DNA of 13,410 nucleotides from Candidatus Omnitrophota bacterium (lineage in GTDB: Bacteria > Omnitrophota > Gorgyraeia > Gorgyraeales > Gorgyraeaceae): assembly GCA_003485765.1 (NCBI GenBank), contig DNHS01000054.1:1-13410 (forward strand), written 5' to 3'. The translations under genes and the position numbers were made by a program. This document shows positions 12,568 to 13,410 of this stretch, piece by piece (the stretch's first letter is position 1; every line of letters starts with the position of its first letter). The notes beneath the pieces were generated by a model. The model saw nothing but the letters and a program-made list of their open reading frames with translations. It did no database searches and was not told where the DNA came from.

Positions 12568-13410
12568 AAGAATTTTCCGCGCTTTACGAAGTTGGAAAAT
12601 TCATAACTTCAACTCTTCATCTGGATGAAGTCCTGTCGCTTATAACAAAAAAAGCAGCTACTATAATGAACGCATCTGCCTGTTCCCTGAGACTGTTAGA
12701 TAAATCAGGCCATGAGCTTTTATTGCATTCTTCTTACGGCTTTGCCAATAAAAGGTTTCAAAAGATTAAAAAAAGCCTCAAGGTAGGCGAGAGCATTGCT
12801 GGCAGGGTTGTAAAAAACGGCAGAGCTTATCTTATAAACGACCTGAGGAAAGAAAAAAAATACAAGTACCCATATCATGCAGCGCAAAAAGGGCTCAGAT
12901 CTTTGGTAACTGTTCCTTTGGTGCAGAAAGATAAGATTATAGGCGTTTTGAGTATTTATAATACAAAAGTTGGTAAATATACGTCTGAAGACGTGAAACT
13001 ATTAGCAATGTTTTCCAGCCAGGCTGCCATAGCTATTGAAAATGCCAGACTTTTTGAACAGGCGCAAACAGGCTATCTGAATACTATTAGGACTCTTTCA
13101 AATATCATAGACGCTAAAGACAGTCAGACATTCGGACATTCTGAGCGCGTAATGAGACATTGCATGAGTATTGCGCAGGCTCTCAAGTTTTCTGAAGATC
13201 AAAAAGAGGTATTGAAATACGCGGGGCTTTTGCATGATATAGGCAAAATAGGGATAGATGTAGGTATATTGAGGAAGCCGGCCAAACTTACCAAGGATGA
13301 ATGGAAAATCATGGCTATGCACCCTGTAGTTGGTTCCGGGATTGTAGAGCAAATAGGCTTTCTGGACGATCTTGCGCCTATTATATTGCATCATCACGAG
13401 AGATATGACG
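12516..13410 (+). CDS. GAF domain + HD-GYP cyclic-di-GMP phosphodiesterase, cut by window end
   Basis: The frame is open from the ATG at 12516 to the window edge (298 codons so far) and begins soon after an in-frame TAG at 12504. Residues about 25-180 form a GAF sensor domain, from LYEVGKFITSTLHLDEVLSLI to SSQAAIAIENARLFEQA. An HD-GYP domain then starts near 190. Its metal ligands are visible as H208 in FGHSERV, H240-D241 in LLHDIGKIG, H269 in MHPVVG, and H292/H293 in HHHERYD. The GYP motif itself would lie just beyond the edge. Likely role: ligand- or redox-sensing hydrolysis of cyclic di-GMP, possibly linked to pilus behaviour. It starts inside rsfS with a 52-nt overlap and only a weak ribosome-binding site. 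Confidence 0.88.
   Translation, partial: MPQKEESSLKENLNKKIKEFSALYEVGKFITSTLHLDEVLSLITKKAATIMNASACSLRLLDKSGHELLLHSSYGFANKRFQKIKKSLKVGESIAGRVVKNGRAYLINDLRKEKKYKYPYHAAQKGLRSLVTVPLVQKDKIIGVLSIYNTKVGKYTSEDVKLLAMFSSQAAIAIENARLFEQAQTGYLNTIRTLSNIIDAKDSQTFGHSERVMRHCMSIAQALKFSEDQKEVLKYAGLLHDIGKIGIDVGILRKPAKLTKDEWKIMAMHPVVGSGIVEQIGFLDDLAPIILHHHERYD

Noticed and set aside
1..13410. tRNA or rRNA genes
   Set aside because: I saw no cloverleaf, CCA-end pattern or conserved rRNA sequence in the intergenic stretches on either strand; I could not run a dedicated scan.

Overview
The window reads as one 13.4 kb stretch of a bacterial chromosome with every recognisable gene on the + strand. Genes are AT-rich, with heavy use of AGA/AGG arginine and ATA isoleucine codons, and most have Shine-Dalgarno sites. 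The bacterial rpmJ-rpsM-rpsK-rpsD-rpoA-rplQ order settles the domain. The low-GC codon use, the DUF5679-type zinc ribbon, the aspC / aconitase-like / pilT / idh / mdh cluster and the HD-GYP protein suggest an uncultured lineage such as Candidatus Omnitrophota. That phylum call is an inference from gene content, not something proved here.

Layout. (1) 1-3097: the end of the spc/alpha ribosomal operon, with the last 12 codons of rpmJ, then rpsM, rpsK, rpsD, rpoA and rplQ, nearly gapless. (2) 3098-3475: no gene; a 347-bp palindromic element (copy A). (3) 3476-8552: a tightly packed metabolic operon with overlapping genes: aspartate aminotransferase, aconitase/isopropylmalate-dehydratase large subunit, a PilT-type pilus retraction ATPase, the dehydratase small subunit, and an isocitrate/isopropylmalate dehydrogenase whose residues look isocitrate-type. 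(4) 8549-8862: element copy B. (5) 8875-11144: malate dehydrogenase, a strong hairpin, dihydrolipoamide dehydrogenase. (6) 11141-11311: element copy C. (7) 11354-13410: nadD, a 48-codon zinc-ribbon gene with its own promoter, rsfS, and a GAF + HD-GYP signalling protein cut by the window end.

How the genes fit together. Aspartate aminotransferase, the two-subunit hydro-lyase, the isocitrate-type dehydrogenase, malate dehydrogenase and Lpd together look like part of central carbon metabolism (the oxidative TCA branch plus oxaloacetate/aspartate exchange) rather than a plain leucine operon. No leuA is present. pilT sits between the two subunits of one enzyme.

Most notable signal. Three gene-free stretches hold copies of one structured element. 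Each copy has a core of exactly 135 bp that folds into a long interrupted hairpin. Between copies B and C, 12 of the 20 core differences form six compensated base pairs. An adjoining stem of about 19 bp has unrelated sequence in each copy but stays paired. Copies A and B also share outer arms with an identical 7-nt hairpin loop. I do not recognise this element. It could be a structured RNA or a hairpin-type mobile DNA repeat.
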